From Aquarana catesbeiana (taxonomy: Eukaryota; Chordata; Amphibia; Anura; Ranidae): a stretch of DNA of 64,000 nt. Location of the stretch: assembly GCF_042186555.1 (NCBI RefSeq), contig NC_133328.1, positions 617,162,092 through 617,226,091 of the forward strand, given 5' to 3'. The notes beneath the pieces were generated by a model. That model made no database searches and was not told where the DNA came from. It saw only the letters and a program-made list of their open reading frames with translations. The position numbers and the translations under genes are program-made. Positions 43,806 through 56,719 of the stretch are shown piece by piece (position 1 is the stretch's first letter; every line of letters begins with the position of its first letter).

Positions 43806-44177
43806 AGATACAACCGGCCCTTTGAGAGTAACCATACCTCGGATGTGGCCCACGATGAAAATGAGTTTGACATTGGGAATATACCAACATCCCATCTACT
43901 GGGTAAATCAAAAACAAAAAAATCTTTCAGACTTTTTCGGTACTATACTTACTAACTCAATCAATACACTTGAGAATAAAAAAACGTTAAAAAATTAATG
44001 TATACAATCTTATTGCGGTTTCATTACATACATGTATGCAATGAAGTCATACATCAAGTCATACAACGCATATCTTCTGGTATACATTTCCTAACCAACA
44101 ACCTTTTGTTGTTTGTATACAACTGAACATCAGAGTATGTACTATGTCAACCCTTGTCAAATTGGTTGCTGAAGGAA

Positions 44178-44230
44178 CTTCTAGACACGTTTCCTGGGCC
44201 AACTGTCCCACTTCCTCCAGAGAAACTCAG
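44178..44230 (-). ncRNA. Degraded hammerhead-like motif
   Basis: Minus strand: CTGGAGGA (one base too long for CUGANGA), hairpin TGGG...CCCA, then GAAAC and GTGTC, with TTCT/AGAA flanking the core. This is the expected order, but the core insertion makes it doubtful; possibly another retroelement relic. Confidence 0.3.
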
Positions 44231-45029
44231 AGGTAAGTATTTTAAACAGCAATAATGTTATTACAGCAATATCATAAAACCATTACCGTGGCATTCAGAT
44301 CGCCAACTGCACCATGTAGTGAGCCAATAGGGGGAAGGGAGGTGGAGGGGGGATCTCAAAAACAAGTGTTGATGTAATAACCCCTGGATGTTAATTATGT
44401 GCATAACCTGGTCAAGAGAAATGTACCGGTCTCACAGTTGTCACTGATATGTCTCCATAGTTCTGGGATCACCCACATGTTTGGTAGATGACCTTATAGA
44501 GGTATGTGGGGTCAGAAGAAAGAAGATTGTAACCAAAAGACTAGAGGACCCTTGGCTGTTGCAGTCTTCCAATTTAGGTAAGTGTGTATCTGGGGTGAGG
44601 GATTGGGGTTTCTTTAGATCAGGAAAAAAGGTAGGTTCAAAATTTAACTCTACTTTATTACAATTATCATTTATTAAAATTATCTATTTCAATCTACATG
44701 CAACTGTCATTTTCTGACATTCTAACAGGACTACTTCTTGTGAGGGCATTCTGTACATGGCTGGTGTATAAATCTCCTTGAGTAATGACGTTTCCCACTG
44801 AGGTGATTGGCTCACTGATGTTCCCCGGAGTTCTTCTCTTATCATAACATTGAGAAGGATCACACCATTGTAGCACTCAAGAAGCACTCAAGGAGATGCT
44901 GCAGGAAATGGATGTGACTGGCAGCTATGTACACGTTCTAATACAAACAGCAACAGGTAGGACTGCTCAATAAAGTTTGTTAAATCCTTATAATAATACT
45001 CGCTCATCCATGTCTTTGCTTGGTGCACT

Positions 45030-45592
45030 GGTCCAAATCATTTGGTGGAGGGGGGATTATGGTGGGGGGTTGTTTTTCAGGGGTTGAGCTTGGCCCCTTA
45101 GTTCCAGTGAAGGGAACTCTTAAGACATCAGCATACCAAGACATTTTGGACAATTTCATGCTCCCATCTTTGTGGGAACAGTTTGGGGATGGCCCCTTCC
45201 TGTTACAACATGACTGCGCACCAATGCACAAAGCAAGGTCCATAAAGACATGGATGAGCGAGTTTGGAGTGGAGGAACATGACTGGCCTTCACAGAGTCC
45301 TGACCTCAACCGGATAGAACACCTTTGGGATGAATTAGAGTGGAGGCTGCAAGCCAGGCCTTCTTGTCCACATCAGTGCCTGACCTCACAAATGTGCTTC
45401 TGGCAGAATGGTCAAACATTCCCATAGACACACTCCTAAACCTTGTGAACAGCCTTCCCAGAAGAGTTGAAGCTGTTATAGCTGCAAAGGGTGGGCCAAC
45501 TCAATATTGAACCCTACAGACTAAGACTGGGATGCCATTAAAGTTTATGTGCGTGTAAAGGCAGACGTCCCAATACTTTTGGTAATATAGTG
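45030..45592 (+). pseudogene. Tc1-like transposase fragment, 3' half (third family)
   Basis: The frame includes SFGGGGIMVGGCFSG, FLLQHDCAPMHKA (second D) and SPDLNRIEHLWDELEWRL (E). After a frameshift near 45360 the C-terminus VEAVIAAKGGPTQY-like sequence follows, then the terminal repeat ending AATACTTTTGGTAATATAGTG next to TA (45593-45594). The 5' half and left terminus are absent. Related pieces lie at 57829 and 63405. Confidence 0.9.
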
Positions 45593-45627
45593 TATGTTTG
45601 CTCTTGTGCCTCTCCCATGGTATATGT

Positions 45628-45786
45628 CAGGGATAAGCAATTAGCGGACCTCCAGCTGTTGCAGAACTACAAGTCCCATGAGGCATAGCAAGACTCTGAC
45701 AGCCACAAGCATGACACCCAGAGGCAGAGGCATGATGGGACTTGTAGTTTTGCAACAGCTGGAGGTCCGCTAATTGCATAGCCCTG
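45628..45786. mobile_element. hAT MITE with exact 8-bp target duplication
   Basis: The ends CAGGGATAAGCAATTAGCGG and CCGCTAATTGCATAGCCCTG are inverted. GTATATGT flanks both sides (45620-45627 and 45787-45794). The arms contain CAGCTGTTGCA and ACTACAAGTCCCATGA. It is 159 bp. Confidence 0.94.
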
Positions 45787-46759
45787 GTATATGTGGTCTT
45801 CTTATTGACCATAGTGCTTTTGGCTGAATCTATTATGGTGCCTGATGATGCCATGTACATCCTAATCTGAGATCCTTTAAGTTCAGGAGACTTTTCTTTC
45901 ATCTGGAGGGGCTTTCCCAGCTAAGCACCCCCCCCTACTCCGCCTGCATGCCTGGCCTAAGGGCAGATGGATTCCAGGAAGTAAATACTACATTAATCAT
46001 TTGCCCTTACTCAAGATGGCCACAACTCAAAATGCTAGGGAGGTGTTTTTCAAAGTGATTTCTCAAAAAAAATAAAGCATGAAGACCTGAATGGATGGGG
46101 GAGTTTGCTCTGAATATTAAAAATTATTCAAATAGCCTTTTCAGTTTGTGGTACTCAGTTATAGTTTAGTTCCACTTTAAGGGCTTCACACACAGCTGCT
46201 GTAAACTTGCTGAAAGCTTTGGACATTCTTGCTGTCGAATTACACCCTTCAGACAAATGTTTAAAAGCTGGATTCTGTGTGAACTAGGCCAAAGGCAAGC
46301 CGTGTTCCTGAACTTGCTCCAAGGTCGTGTTATGTGGTCATTTTAGAGGGAGATATCACGCATTTCTCTTCCTTCACTTACAGTTATGTATGCGATAACC
46401 TGAACAAAAATTCCACTATGAAAAAAAAATATGAAGCTCCAGAGGAAAATCTAGTCTTTGGACTAAATATAGCATTTTAAGCACCGCGTGGTCATTCCCA
46501 GCTCCACCATACCATACAAGGCTGGGAATTATCTAAGCGCTAAAAATTTTATGAATTTGCTTTACCATGACAATCCTGCTTTACAATGCAGGTCCCAAAT
46601 ATAGTGCAGAGGTTACATTTCTGTTAAAGGGAATCAAGGATAACAAGCTCCTGGAGATGCATCAGTACACTAATTAAGGTGACGTTGCTGCAGAGAGTAC
46701 CAGTGTTTGAGCTGCAGCCTATTAAAAAAATAATTTAAAGAGGAGCTCCAGTCTGAAAA

Positions 46760-46767
<8 letters not shown>

Positions 46768-46823
<56 letters not shown>
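46768..46823. repeat. (AT)n microsatellite
   Basis: About 28 AT units following a 13-A run. Confidence 0.97.
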
Positions 46824-46825
<2 letters not shown>

Positions 46826-47759
46826 GTCGCGCTCCACTTTCTGAATGGTCCCGCCATCTTCTGGGACCTGTGTGTGTCCCAGAAGGCAGCGGGAGGGAAG
46901 GAGGAGGGGCCGGACATGTCATAGCTCGCCAAATGCCGATCTTACCTGGACGTGGGAGCGGGTACCTGTCAAAACCAGGTACACACTTCCTCCTACCCCC
47001 TCTAAAAAAAAGTGGCAAATGTGGCAGTGGAGGGGGGGGGGAGGCGTGAACAAGTGGAGATTCCCCCTTTGGGTGGAGCTCTGCTTTAAATTTTAAAATT
47101 TCAGTACCAGTGTTGGAAGGGTGAATGTGAACAAGTCACCTGGAGCACCCCAAACTTGGAAAAGGTATTATCAACATAAAATAAGAATTAAGGAAATACT
47201 CAGAATACTAAACAGTTTGGAAAGAACGCCTTGCTGCAAAAAATAATATTGATAAAATAAAATCCCTACCAAAAAAAAAAAAAAGTTACCCCCTGAAACA
47301 AAGGCCAAACTTTTTTTCAAAGCGAGGTCTTGCACCAAAAAAAAAAAAATGATGTTCCTATGGATGGGACAGCAGCTAAAAGTGACTACTGACCTCAAAT
47401 CAACCACAAAATAAAATGAAAAAACAAAAAATAATAGGAAAAAAAAGAAGGCAGCAAACAGCTAGCTAGTCAAAGAGCTAGCAGTGCATGCAGTTTGTCA
47501 GCTTTTCTTACCGTTCTTTTCAATACAGTGAGTCTATGACTGCCTTGTGCCCCCCCATTTATAGTCAGCCTGCCTTATCCAAAAGCCCCCTTATTGTCCC
47601 TCCTATGCCTGCTGGTCATAGGTTAAAGGCCATGCAGTGTATTATGGTTAAAAAAATTGTTCTTGACAACTCTGCAAACAAAATTTGCCAGGACCACAAA
47701 CCGCTAATAACTTTCACAGAGCAGGCAGCATGGTGTACCCCCCCACCCCCTCCTTCCCG

Positions 47760-48322
47760 CCATGGTTCCCAGGCTCTCCCAATCCCCCCCACAATGCTTC
47801 TCGGGCTCTCCCATTCCTCCCACCACACCCACCACCAGCCCGCCATGGTTCCTGGGCTCTCCCGATCCCCCCCCCACAATGGTTCCCGGGCTCTCCCAAT
47901 CCTCCACCCACACCCACCCCCCATGGTTCCTGGGCTCTCCCAATCCCCCCCCTGCCACAATGGTTCTCAGGCTCTCCCAATCCTCCCACCACACCCGCCA
48001 ACAGCCCGCCATGGTTCCTGGGCTCTCCCAATACTACACCCACACCCACCCCCCACGGTTCCCAGGCTTTACCGATCCCCCCCCCCCCCCCACAATGATT
48101 CTTAGGCTCTCCCAATCCTCCCACCACACCCACCCCCAGCCCGCCATGGTTCCTGGGCTCTCCCAATCCTCCCACCACACCCACCCCCAGCCCGCCATGG
48201 TTCCTGGGCTCTCCCAATCCTCCACCAACACCCACCCCCCCACGGTTCCCCGGCCCTCCTGATCCCCCCCCCACAATCATTCTCAGGCTCTCTCAATCCT
48301 CCCACCACACCCACCCCCAGTT
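47760..48322. repeat. C-rich minisatellite, about 50-bp unit
   Basis: About 11 units of CCATGGTTCCTGGGCTCTCC followed by CAATCCTCCCACCACACCC, with long C runs. The minus strand is G-rich. Long frames on both strands (Pro/Ser-rich or Gly/Trp-rich) follow from the repeat and are not genes. Confidence 0.93.
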
Positions 48323-48780
48323 CCTGGGCCATCCCGCTCTTACCAGGACCACAACCATGGGCTTTAGGATGAAGAGCGGTGGAAAGCAAACTCCCCCCAT
48401 CCATCCATGTCTCAATGCTTTATTTTGTTGAGTAATCACTTTGAACCCCCCCCCCCCCTAGCATTTTTGAGTCTGCATCATGAATAAGGGCAGATCATTA
48501 ATGTAGCATCTACTTCCAGGAATTAATATGCCCTTAGCTCTGGCATGTAGACAGGAGGGGGTGCTTAGCTGAGAAACCCTTTCTCCTCTCATCCCCTTCT
48601 TCTTGAAGACTCCTTGCATGTATGACATCATTTTGGCCTAGAAATCAGAAAACAACTGAAGAAATGTAAAAAATAAGTTTTTTTAAAAAAAGGTAAATTA
48701 TAATATACCTTCCTATGTATTTACTAACAGCATAAGGATTAATTATAATTCATGTTAATAGAGAAAGTTTAGTTCCGCTT

Positions 48781-49180
48781 TAAAGTGGCAGTAAACACCC
48801 ATGCATAACTTTTACCTATAGGTAAGCCTATAATAAAACTTACCTGTAGGTACTGTAACTATCTCCTAAATATGCCATTTAGGAGAGATTTACTCTAGAT
48901 GCAGCCGGTAAAGACACTGGTGCATGTGCTCTGAAGGAACATCCCTGTGCCATTCCTTCAGAGTCCTGTGCTGTAAAAGGCGGCTCCCTGCGTACATGCG
49001 TGGGAGTGGCGTCCGTGAACCCGTAAAGAAGACCAGGTGAATATGAAAGCACCTTGAGTGGTGGCAGCTTGCCACCGGGGGGGCTTCATTCAAAGGTAAG
49101 TTTCACATAATGTGCTAGTATGTGATGTATACTAGCACATTACATCGTTGCCTTGCAGGTTTTTAAAAAAAAAATCGGTT
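48781..49180. mobile_element. MITE related to 39468-39912
   Basis: It shares the TACCTATAGGTAAGCC/TTACCTGTAGGTA hairpin, ATCTCCTAAA, and a final GTGCTAGTATG...TACTAGCAC hairpin with the copy near 39.5 kb. It is more diverged, and its ends are AAGTGGCAGTAAAC and GTTTACTGTCA. Confidence 0.78.
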
Positions 49181-49696
49181 TACTGTCAATTTTTAAAGTC
49201 TTATTTACATGTGCCTTTGTTTCTGCCGCAATCCGTGGTGCATCGCCTTTCAGAGACAGACAGCTTGGAAGTGATACGCTGTTAACCTTTGAAATCCTGC
49301 GGCACTACATGCATCAAACCTCCCAACTTTCTGAGATGGGAATGAGGGACACCTAATAGCAAAAGTATGTAGGCAACACGTCCTCTTAAAGGAGAAGAAA
49401 TGATTAGTTATCATTAAATTAGTTAAGCCAAAAATGCTTTTTTTTTTTTTTTACCACTACAATTTCTTTATACTGGCTTTTGAAATGTACAAATGCAGCC
49501 ATTTAGAATTTGGATGAAAGGTTTAGCACTGGGAAACACTTTTTGGAAGATAAAAAGTGCATTTTATATACAACTATATCGATCAGACCAAGATGAGGGA
49601 CAAGTGAGGAGAAATGAGGGACGGAGGCAGTTCAGGGAAAGTACCTTGAAATTAGGGACAGTTGGGAGCTATGCATGCACTACACATGGTTGCAGC

Positions 49697-50679
49697 CAGG
49701 GGCGTTGCTAGGGGGTGGCTATTGGGGCTATAGCCCCAAATCTGGGGCCCATAGCCCCGAGTCTCTTACCGCAGGGTTCCTGCCTAACCAGCGGGTTGAG
49801 GCTGCTGCGGCAGGTGGGCTGAATGCATGAGAGAGGCGGAGGAGAGGAAAGAAGCGAGCGGGCGGATGAGCAGAGATGACATCTCCACATCAGCGCTCTT
49901 CACAGCCAGGCCTCTTCAATTTGGGAGCGAGGTACAGCGAGCAGCAGATAAATTACATAGTCTCTCACTGTCCGCCACAAATCAGTGCTCTTCCGCCCTC
50001 ACAGCATGGTGGAGTGGAGGTCACGTGCTTCCTGTCATCGTGGAGCTCAACTTTGCAGCCAGACCCCCTTGCTACATCATCACTCACTGCCCACCCCGCA
50101 TCACCGCTCTCCTTGTCTCACTAAATGGACCAGTGCTGTCAGCCTGCCACCTATGCAGCGTCAATGCACATTTGGTGGCACTGGCTGGCATGGCAAGTGA
50201 CAATCCACATCAGTTGGCAAGTGACAACCCACATCTGGTGGCCAGTGACGTGGCAAGTGACAATCTGCAAATGGTGGCAGGAGACGTGGCAAGTGATAAT
50301 CCACATCTATTGGAAGGTGACGGTGGCAAGTAACACGCTGCATCTGGTGACAGGCGACGGTGGCAAGTGACACGCTGCATCTGGTGGCAGGAGATGTGGC
50401 AAGTGACATGCCCAGGGCTCCCACTGATTCTGCAGTATGGCGTGTTGAACCACTTCATTATATATTAAAATGTAACAATAGAAATAATGCACCTCAATCA
50501 CCCTGACACCATATCAACCATTATGCCATGATGACTGAACCACAAACACCAGCCATCGCCCGTGAAAAATTGCTTACCACTGGTCCCCCCCCCCCCCCCC
50601 CCGCGGGCATGCAAAAAGTTTGGTGACCGCTGCTATGGGCTCTAGCCCCAGATCTTTTGCAGACCTAGCAACGCCCCTG
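49697..50679. mobile_element. hAT-type element (CAGGGGCGTTGCTAGG ends) with exact 8-bp target duplication
   Basis: CAGGGGCGTTGCTAGG at the left and CCTAGCAACGCCCCTG at the right. GTTGCAGC flanks both sides (49689-49696 and 50680-50687). It is 983 bp and contains a small minisatellite (50170-50410). No transposase. A 168-codon frame (49827-50333) inside has no recognisable domain. Confidence 0.95.
50170..50410. repeat. Minisatellite of GTGGCAAGTGACA units inside the hAT-type element
   Basis: About nine diverged units of GTGGCAAGTGACAATCCACAT, with spacing varying between 18 and 36 bp. Confidence 0.85.
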
Positions 50680-52459
50680 GTTGCAGCACTAATGCGATGA
50701 GCCCCATTTACTTTAATGGGTCATATATGTGCAATGCTCCCAACTGTCCCTGATTTGGAGGGACTGTCCCTGATTTGGAGCAATGTCCCTCTGTCCCTCT
50801 TTCCTCCTCATTTGTCCCTCATTTTGGTCTGATCTATATAGATGTATATAAATTGCACTTTTTATCTTTCAAAAAGTGTTTCCCAGTGCTAATCCTTTCA
50901 TCCAATTTCTAAATTGCTGCATTTGTACATTTTAAAAGCCAATATAAAGGAATAGTAGTGGTAAAAAAAAAAGCCCTTGTGGGTTTAACTAACCTTTTTT
51001 TGGGGTTTTTTTTTCTTTTAAGGGGGTGTGGCAAGGGGCATGTCCTTTGCCTACATACATTTGCTAGTAGGCGTCCCTCATTCCCATCTCAAAATGTTGG
51101 GAGGTATGTATGTGTAGCACCCTCTAGTTAGGTAGGAGCCAGAGTGAGGATTTTTGCTGGCAGAGTAGGTAAATTTAGGCAGGCCTAGCTGGTGGCTAGG
51201 CCTGTTTGTTTTCATTCTGGGCTGGAAGTGGCTCAGAGTAGCAGCTGGTGACTCACAGGCAGCATCACTTCACTGTTACTTCCCTCTTCTTTCTAGAAAG
51301 TGTTAGAAGAAAAGGAGGGGAAGAAAGGTGGGGCTGCCTGGGGGTATCTTAAGGAGCCTGCCAGGGGTGATTAAATACCTCCAAAAGAAAGCTCTTTTTG
51401 TGGGAAAAAAAGGACGTCAATTTTGTTTGGGAGCCACGTCGCACAACCGTGCAATTGTCAGTTAAAGCGACGCAGTGCTGAATCGCAAAAAGTGCTCTGG
51501 TCAGGAAGGGGGTATGTTCTTCAGGGGCTGAAGTGGTTAAATACCTGGGGTCAGCCCAGCTGGGGAGGAGTTGCCGGGTGGAAGAGCTGGAATGAGAGAG
51601 TGTGGAGGCTGTGGGACATCTTTCACATTATAAAAAAATCGGGCTAACGTTAGTGTTGTTTTATTTTTTTTTATTATTTCCCCTTAAAAAAATATGTTTT
51701 AAAAAATTGCTGCGCAAATACTGTGTGACGTAAAAAGTTGCAACGACCACCATTTTGTTACATAGGGTATCTGCTAAAGCAATATATATAATATTTGGGG
51801 GTTCTGAGTAATTTTCTAGCAAAAAAAAATGATGATTATTACATGTAGGAGCGAAGTGTCAGAATTGGCCTGGGTGGCAAGGGGTTAATTACCATAAGTA
51901 AGTAATATACAAATAATTATTATATATTGTTTTTAAGGTAATTTACTATATTTTCAAAAACTGTATTCAAGCAGGTGGCTTAACGGACAAATTACTGAAG
52001 TTTGAAGTTATAACTTCCAACCAGTAATTTCACAGTAAATAGATAAATAATAAATTATTATCTTATAACATATAACATAATAATATATGATTTAGCTTGT
52101 ACCTTTTCAGCAGCAGAAGATTCTCATTCTCCCTCTTAACTGTGTAAGAAAAACACGGAATTATGGGTAAATCTTACACACATACACACATGTATTTCCT
52201 TGTAGTTAAGAGGGCTGGGCTGGAAGGGAGTATTTGTCTTTTAGACACGCCCCCTTCTATGACACTGCAGTGAGAGGCGTGCCTCCACTGCAGCATTTTT
52301 ATTGGATAGCTGGGACCAATGGTACTTTACCATTGGCCCAAGACTCCAAGCTGTCCATTGAGCTCAGTGCCTCTGACAAGAAGTGAGGAGAGGCACTAAC
52401 TGGCCGCTCTGTGTATAGCTTCTGACAGGCTGCGCAAAGAGCCCTGTATCTCCGGAACC

Positions 52460-53094
52460 CAGGGCCATCTTTAATATTGATTGGACCCTGGGCAAAACTT
52501 TTCTTGGGCCCCCCCCCCATGCAGTTTTGCTCTCCACCTGCTCTGAGACATACAATAAAAAGCAGCTAGACTCAAAATCAGTTTACTGAATCAGATCAGG
52601 CAGCAATTGCGATTGGTTACCAGAGGTTACAGTGTATCATTACTGCTCACTGACTGGTTGCTAGAGGTTACAGCACACATTACGGCTTACTGATTAGTTG
52701 CTAGAGGTTACAGCACATGATTTCTGCTTGTTGATTGGCTGCTAGAGTTTACTGTGGATATGACCTCAGGGGGGCATGATATAAATATTAATGCCGCCGG
52801 CCGCCGCTTTTTACATATGAATGCAGCCGCTATTTACATATGAATGCTGGTAATTTACATGTAAACACAGGGTCTGTAGGTGAGTCATCTGTACACAATA
52901 GGGCAGAGCTGGGCAGCATTAGTAGCGGCACTTCACGCTGAGATATTGGGGACACAGCACGGGACTAAAACCTCAAGGAACAAGGGAATTTAAACCAGGA
53001 TAGTTGTCAAGTATGAGGCAGCTGCTTTGGGCCCCACAACAATGACAGGGCCCAGGGCAGCTGCCCCTTTTGCCTTGCCTTAAAGACGGCCCTG
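52460..53094. mobile_element. hAT-type non-autonomous element (CAGGGCCATCTTTAA ends)
   Basis: CAGGGCCATCTTTAA at the left and TTAAAGACGGCCCTG at the right. The flanks CCGGAACC and CCGGAACA match 7 of 8. The inside has TTGGTTGCTAGAGGTTACAG repeated three to four times (52612-52760). Non-coding. Confidence 0.88.
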
Positions 53095-53909
53095 CCGGAA
53101 CAATAGGTCATAGGAGCCCTAAATGTTTACCAGTGGTGGGGTAGCACTTGGGCTACATACCTCCCATAATAGGACCCTTGAAGCTCGATTTTTTTTTTTT
53201 TTATCTTCATGGCAGGTGAGGCCCTGCCTCACCTGCCTCTCCTGTCTGCACGTCCCTGGTACAATGTAAGGTAGACAGTACAACAACCAAAAATATCCTT
53301 TTGCTGTAAACCCCCCTCCCCCTACCTTTCCCCTTTAATACGAGTCATTAGAATGTGGAACACTCTGTAGACCCCTGCTGGCTCTCCTCTAATTCTACCT
53401 CATTGTCACCTCTCACTCTCATTTGGATTTGAAAACTTAATCTCAGCAGCGCAGCAAAAGCGTTTTCCCATAATTTAAATTGTGCAACGCAGCTGGAGAG
53501 CCGTGATATCCTGTACAAAGGCGTCCGCGTTCTATAGAGGATGACACACATAAACTGTCTTTAAACTTATCAGTGGCGTGCAGCGCGGCCTCTCAAGCGA
53601 CAATCACACCGATAATGAAGACGCTCGGCCTCGCAGCGGCGCACAGATGTTGTACAACACACAGAATACTTTTTAGGTCATCAGGGAAGGAGGTTCAAAG
53701 AGGTCCACCAACTTACAAAGAAAGCCAGTTTGCTCATTTCCCACTTTTGGTCACAAAAAAAAAAAGGTTTCCTAAGCAAAAAACAAAAAAAAAAAAAAAA
53801 AACAGTCTGATACCACTCTTATCTCTTCCAGCCAATGGATTAGACAATACATTCATGGAATATTACAAGGACTGTACTACAAAATTAAGCATAACTTTTC
53901 TTTTATTAA

Positions 53910-55220
53910 CCACTTGACCTCCGAAAGACTTGCCCCCCTTCCTGACCAGGCCATGTTTTGCGAAACGGCGCTGCATTATTTTAACTGACAATTGCGCGGT
54001 CGTGTGACGTTGTACCCAAATAAAATTTATGTCCTTATTTTCCCACAAATAGAGCTTTCTTTTGGTGATATTTGATCACCTCTGCGTTTGCACTATGAAC
54101 AAAAAGAGACCAACAATTTTGAAAAAAAAAAAAAAAACAATATTTTTTACTTTCTGCTATAAAACACATCCAATAAAAAAAATGCAAAAAAAAAAATCAA
54201 ATTTCTTCTTAACAACTCCCATACTGCAGGCCCGTCATATGACGTCCTGGGCTTTCAGTGGTGATATCTGAATGATGGGTGCAGCTGCCGGCATCATCCA
54301 GATATCATTTTTTTTCAGTCGGTGATTCCCTACACCACAAGAACGGCTGTCCAGTCGTTCTTACCGGCGGCAGTAGGGGACACCCCCCCCTAGGGTTGCC
54401 ACCTGTCCGGGATGTTTACATTTCTTGTAATAGGAATAAAAGTGATCACATTTTTTTTTTTTAAGGGGAAAGTGTAAAAATATATATTTTTTAATAAAAT
54501 AAACAATAAAAAAAAAATTAAAGCGCCCCAGGTTAGTGCGCTTGCAGGACAGGAAAAAAAATCCTGCAACCAGCATCTTTCGCGCAGAGCGGGAGCGGTA
54601 TATACACCACGCCTCCACCGCCCCTGTCACTGAAATCAATGGGCACCGCTGCAGAAGCGCCTGCACAGCGCTATGGCAATGGCGCTTTGCTGGGGCTTTT
54701 AACCCTTTATTCGGCCACTAGCGAAAAGTGCCACTATAACAGCGGTAAAGCGCCATTAAAACTAGTGGCACTTTACCACTAACGTCCCCCTGCCCCAGTG
54801 TGAAAGTAGCCTAAGCATTTAACCTGTAAAAAATTTTAAACCGTCGCCTAATGGAGATTTTTAAGTACCAAAGTATGGCGCCAATCCACGAGTGTAATTT
54901 AAAAAAATGCGTCATGTGAGGTATCTATTTACTTGGCATAACATCATCTGTCAGATTATACAAAAAATTGGGCTAAATTTTTTGTTTTGTTTTATTCATG
55001 AAAGTGTTTTTTTTTCCCAAAAAAATGCATTAAAAAAATTACTGTGCAAATACAGTGTAACATAAAAAGTTGCAATGGCCGCCATTTTATTCCCTAGGGT
55101 GTCTGCTAAATTATATATATATATAATGTTTGGGAGTTCTGAGTAATTTTCTAGCAAAAAAAATGATGATTTTTACATGTAGGAGAGGAGGTCTGGAATT
55201 CGCACGGTATGGAAGTGGTT
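53910..55220. repeat. Interspersed repeats of the CACAAATAGAGCTTTCTTTTGG family
   Basis: TTAACCACTTGACCTCC...CACAAATAGAGCTTTCTTTTGG at 53910-54065 is the uninterrupted version of the repeat split by Tc1 element 2. 54830-55220 carries wording shared with 12440-12720 (AACATCATCTGTCAGATTATAC). An inverted-repeat piece with CCCCAGTGTGAAAG lies at about 54530-54815. Non-coding. Confidence 0.6.
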
Positions 55221-56388
55221 AAATTTAGGCCAATATGTATTCTGCTACATGTTTTTTGTAAAAAAAAAAAAAAAATCACAATAAGCGTATATTGATTGGT
55301 TTGCGCAAAAGTTATAGCTTCTACAAACTATGGGATATTTTTTATTTACTAGTAATGGCAACGATCAGCGACTTATAGCGGGACTGCGATATTGTGGCGG
55401 ACAGTCGGACACTGACACTTTTTGGGGACCAGTGACCCGTACACAGTGATTAGTGGTAAAAAAAAATTATCACAGCGGGAGCAGGCTGCCAGTGACACGC
55501 ATGCGCGCCCCCTACCTGGAAGTGTTGGCTCACGTACTAGGTACGTGATCGGGGCACAGCAGAGCCAACTTGCCGCCGTATATGTAAGTTAAGTGATTAA
55601 AGAGGAACTGCAGTCTGCTCACATAATTTGTAATAAAAACATCTTTGTCATTGTGAAGCTTCCCTCCAACCACTTTACAAATTATTTTATATATACACTT
55701 GGATTCTGTACTTGCCAAATATGCTGCAGAAATCTGCCTCCACTGAGTCTGGCTGCAGCCATTTTAACTGTGGGCAGCTGAAGCTGCTGCCTGTTCACTT
55801 CCTGGATTTACACAGACACACAGAGGCACACCTCCAGCTCTGCAGCTCTCATTGGCCCTCTTATGACTCATTCCCCCCCCCCCCCCTTCCTGGCAAACTC
55901 TCACAAGAGTGAGAGAGAGAGTTGTGCATGACGCCGTAAGCCTAGGCTAATGACCAGACAAGAAACAGGAAGTGGGCTGTATAAGGTATTTCCTGGCAGA
56001 AAAAAAATATTTTACTATCCAAAGTTAAAACAACAACAAGGGCAGAAGATTTAATAGATGGGACAATGAAAAAAGTTCCGCCTTAACTTACATAGGTCGG
56101 TCAAATTTCACATGTTGGTAGAGTAAGCTCCCTCGTTCACACTGAATCCGACTTTGAAATTGTGTGACTTTGCTAGAAGTAGCATGATTTCAAAGCCGCA
56201 GGTCAGAGTGACTTCAGGTGAAATCACACAAAATAGTGCAGGAACCTTTTGATCAAATCGTCGTGGCACCGCAAAGTCGCACAGATATGAACAATTCCAT
56301 TGCTGACAATAGGGTGCAACTTGTCATGCGATTTGTGCTTGTCAAAGCACATGACAAGTCGCACCAGTGTGAACAGGGGCCAACTCTT

Positions 56389-56719
56389 CCTCTATAGTAA
56401 CTCTTCTTGTTCACTAATTCAATAATGAATTCCAAGCAGAAGCAATGTGCTGTCATTGAGTTCTTGATGAAGGAGGGGTGCAGGGTGTCCGACATCCATA
56501 GAAAGCTACAGAATGTTTACAGAGATGACGTCATTGACAAGAGTCACCAATGACAAGACATTGCTTATGTCAATGATGTCATCTCTGTAAACATTCTGTA
56601 GCTTTCTATGGATGTCGGACACCCTGCACCCCTCCTTCATCAAGAACTCAATGACAGCACATTGCTTCTGCTTGGAATTCATTATTTACCTGCAGTGAAC
56701 AAGAAGAGTTACTATAGAG
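56389..56719. repeat. Near-perfect 150-bp palindrome with 30-bp loop
   Basis: The left arm 56389-56538 and right arm 56569-56719 are almost exact inverted copies, for example CATCCATAGAAAGCTACAG against CTGTAGCTTTCTATGGATG. The right arm ends in the GAGTTACTATAGAGG word that seeds the tandem array next to it. Confidence 0.93.

Larger units (their letters stand above)
49318..51108. mobile_element. Palindromic element with about 360-bp arms, interrupted by a hAT MITE
   Basis: The left arm (49318-49680: CCTCCCAACTTTCTGAGATG, GGGAATGAGGGAC, AAAGTGCATTTTATATAC) is the inverse of the right arm (about 50735-51108). Between them sits the MITE at 49697-50679 with its own target duplication. Fragments of the same arm occur at about 39920-40000 and 57990-58160. 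Confidence 0.85.

Noticed and set aside
47488..48404. Several long Pro-rich and Gly/Trp-rich frames on both strands
   Set aside because: All lie in the C-rich minisatellite and keep open because of its composition; none extends into unique sequence with a recognisable domain.
49827..50333. 168-codon frame inside the hAT-type element at 49697-50679
   Set aside because: It overlaps a minisatellite, has no transposase motif and no recognisable domain.
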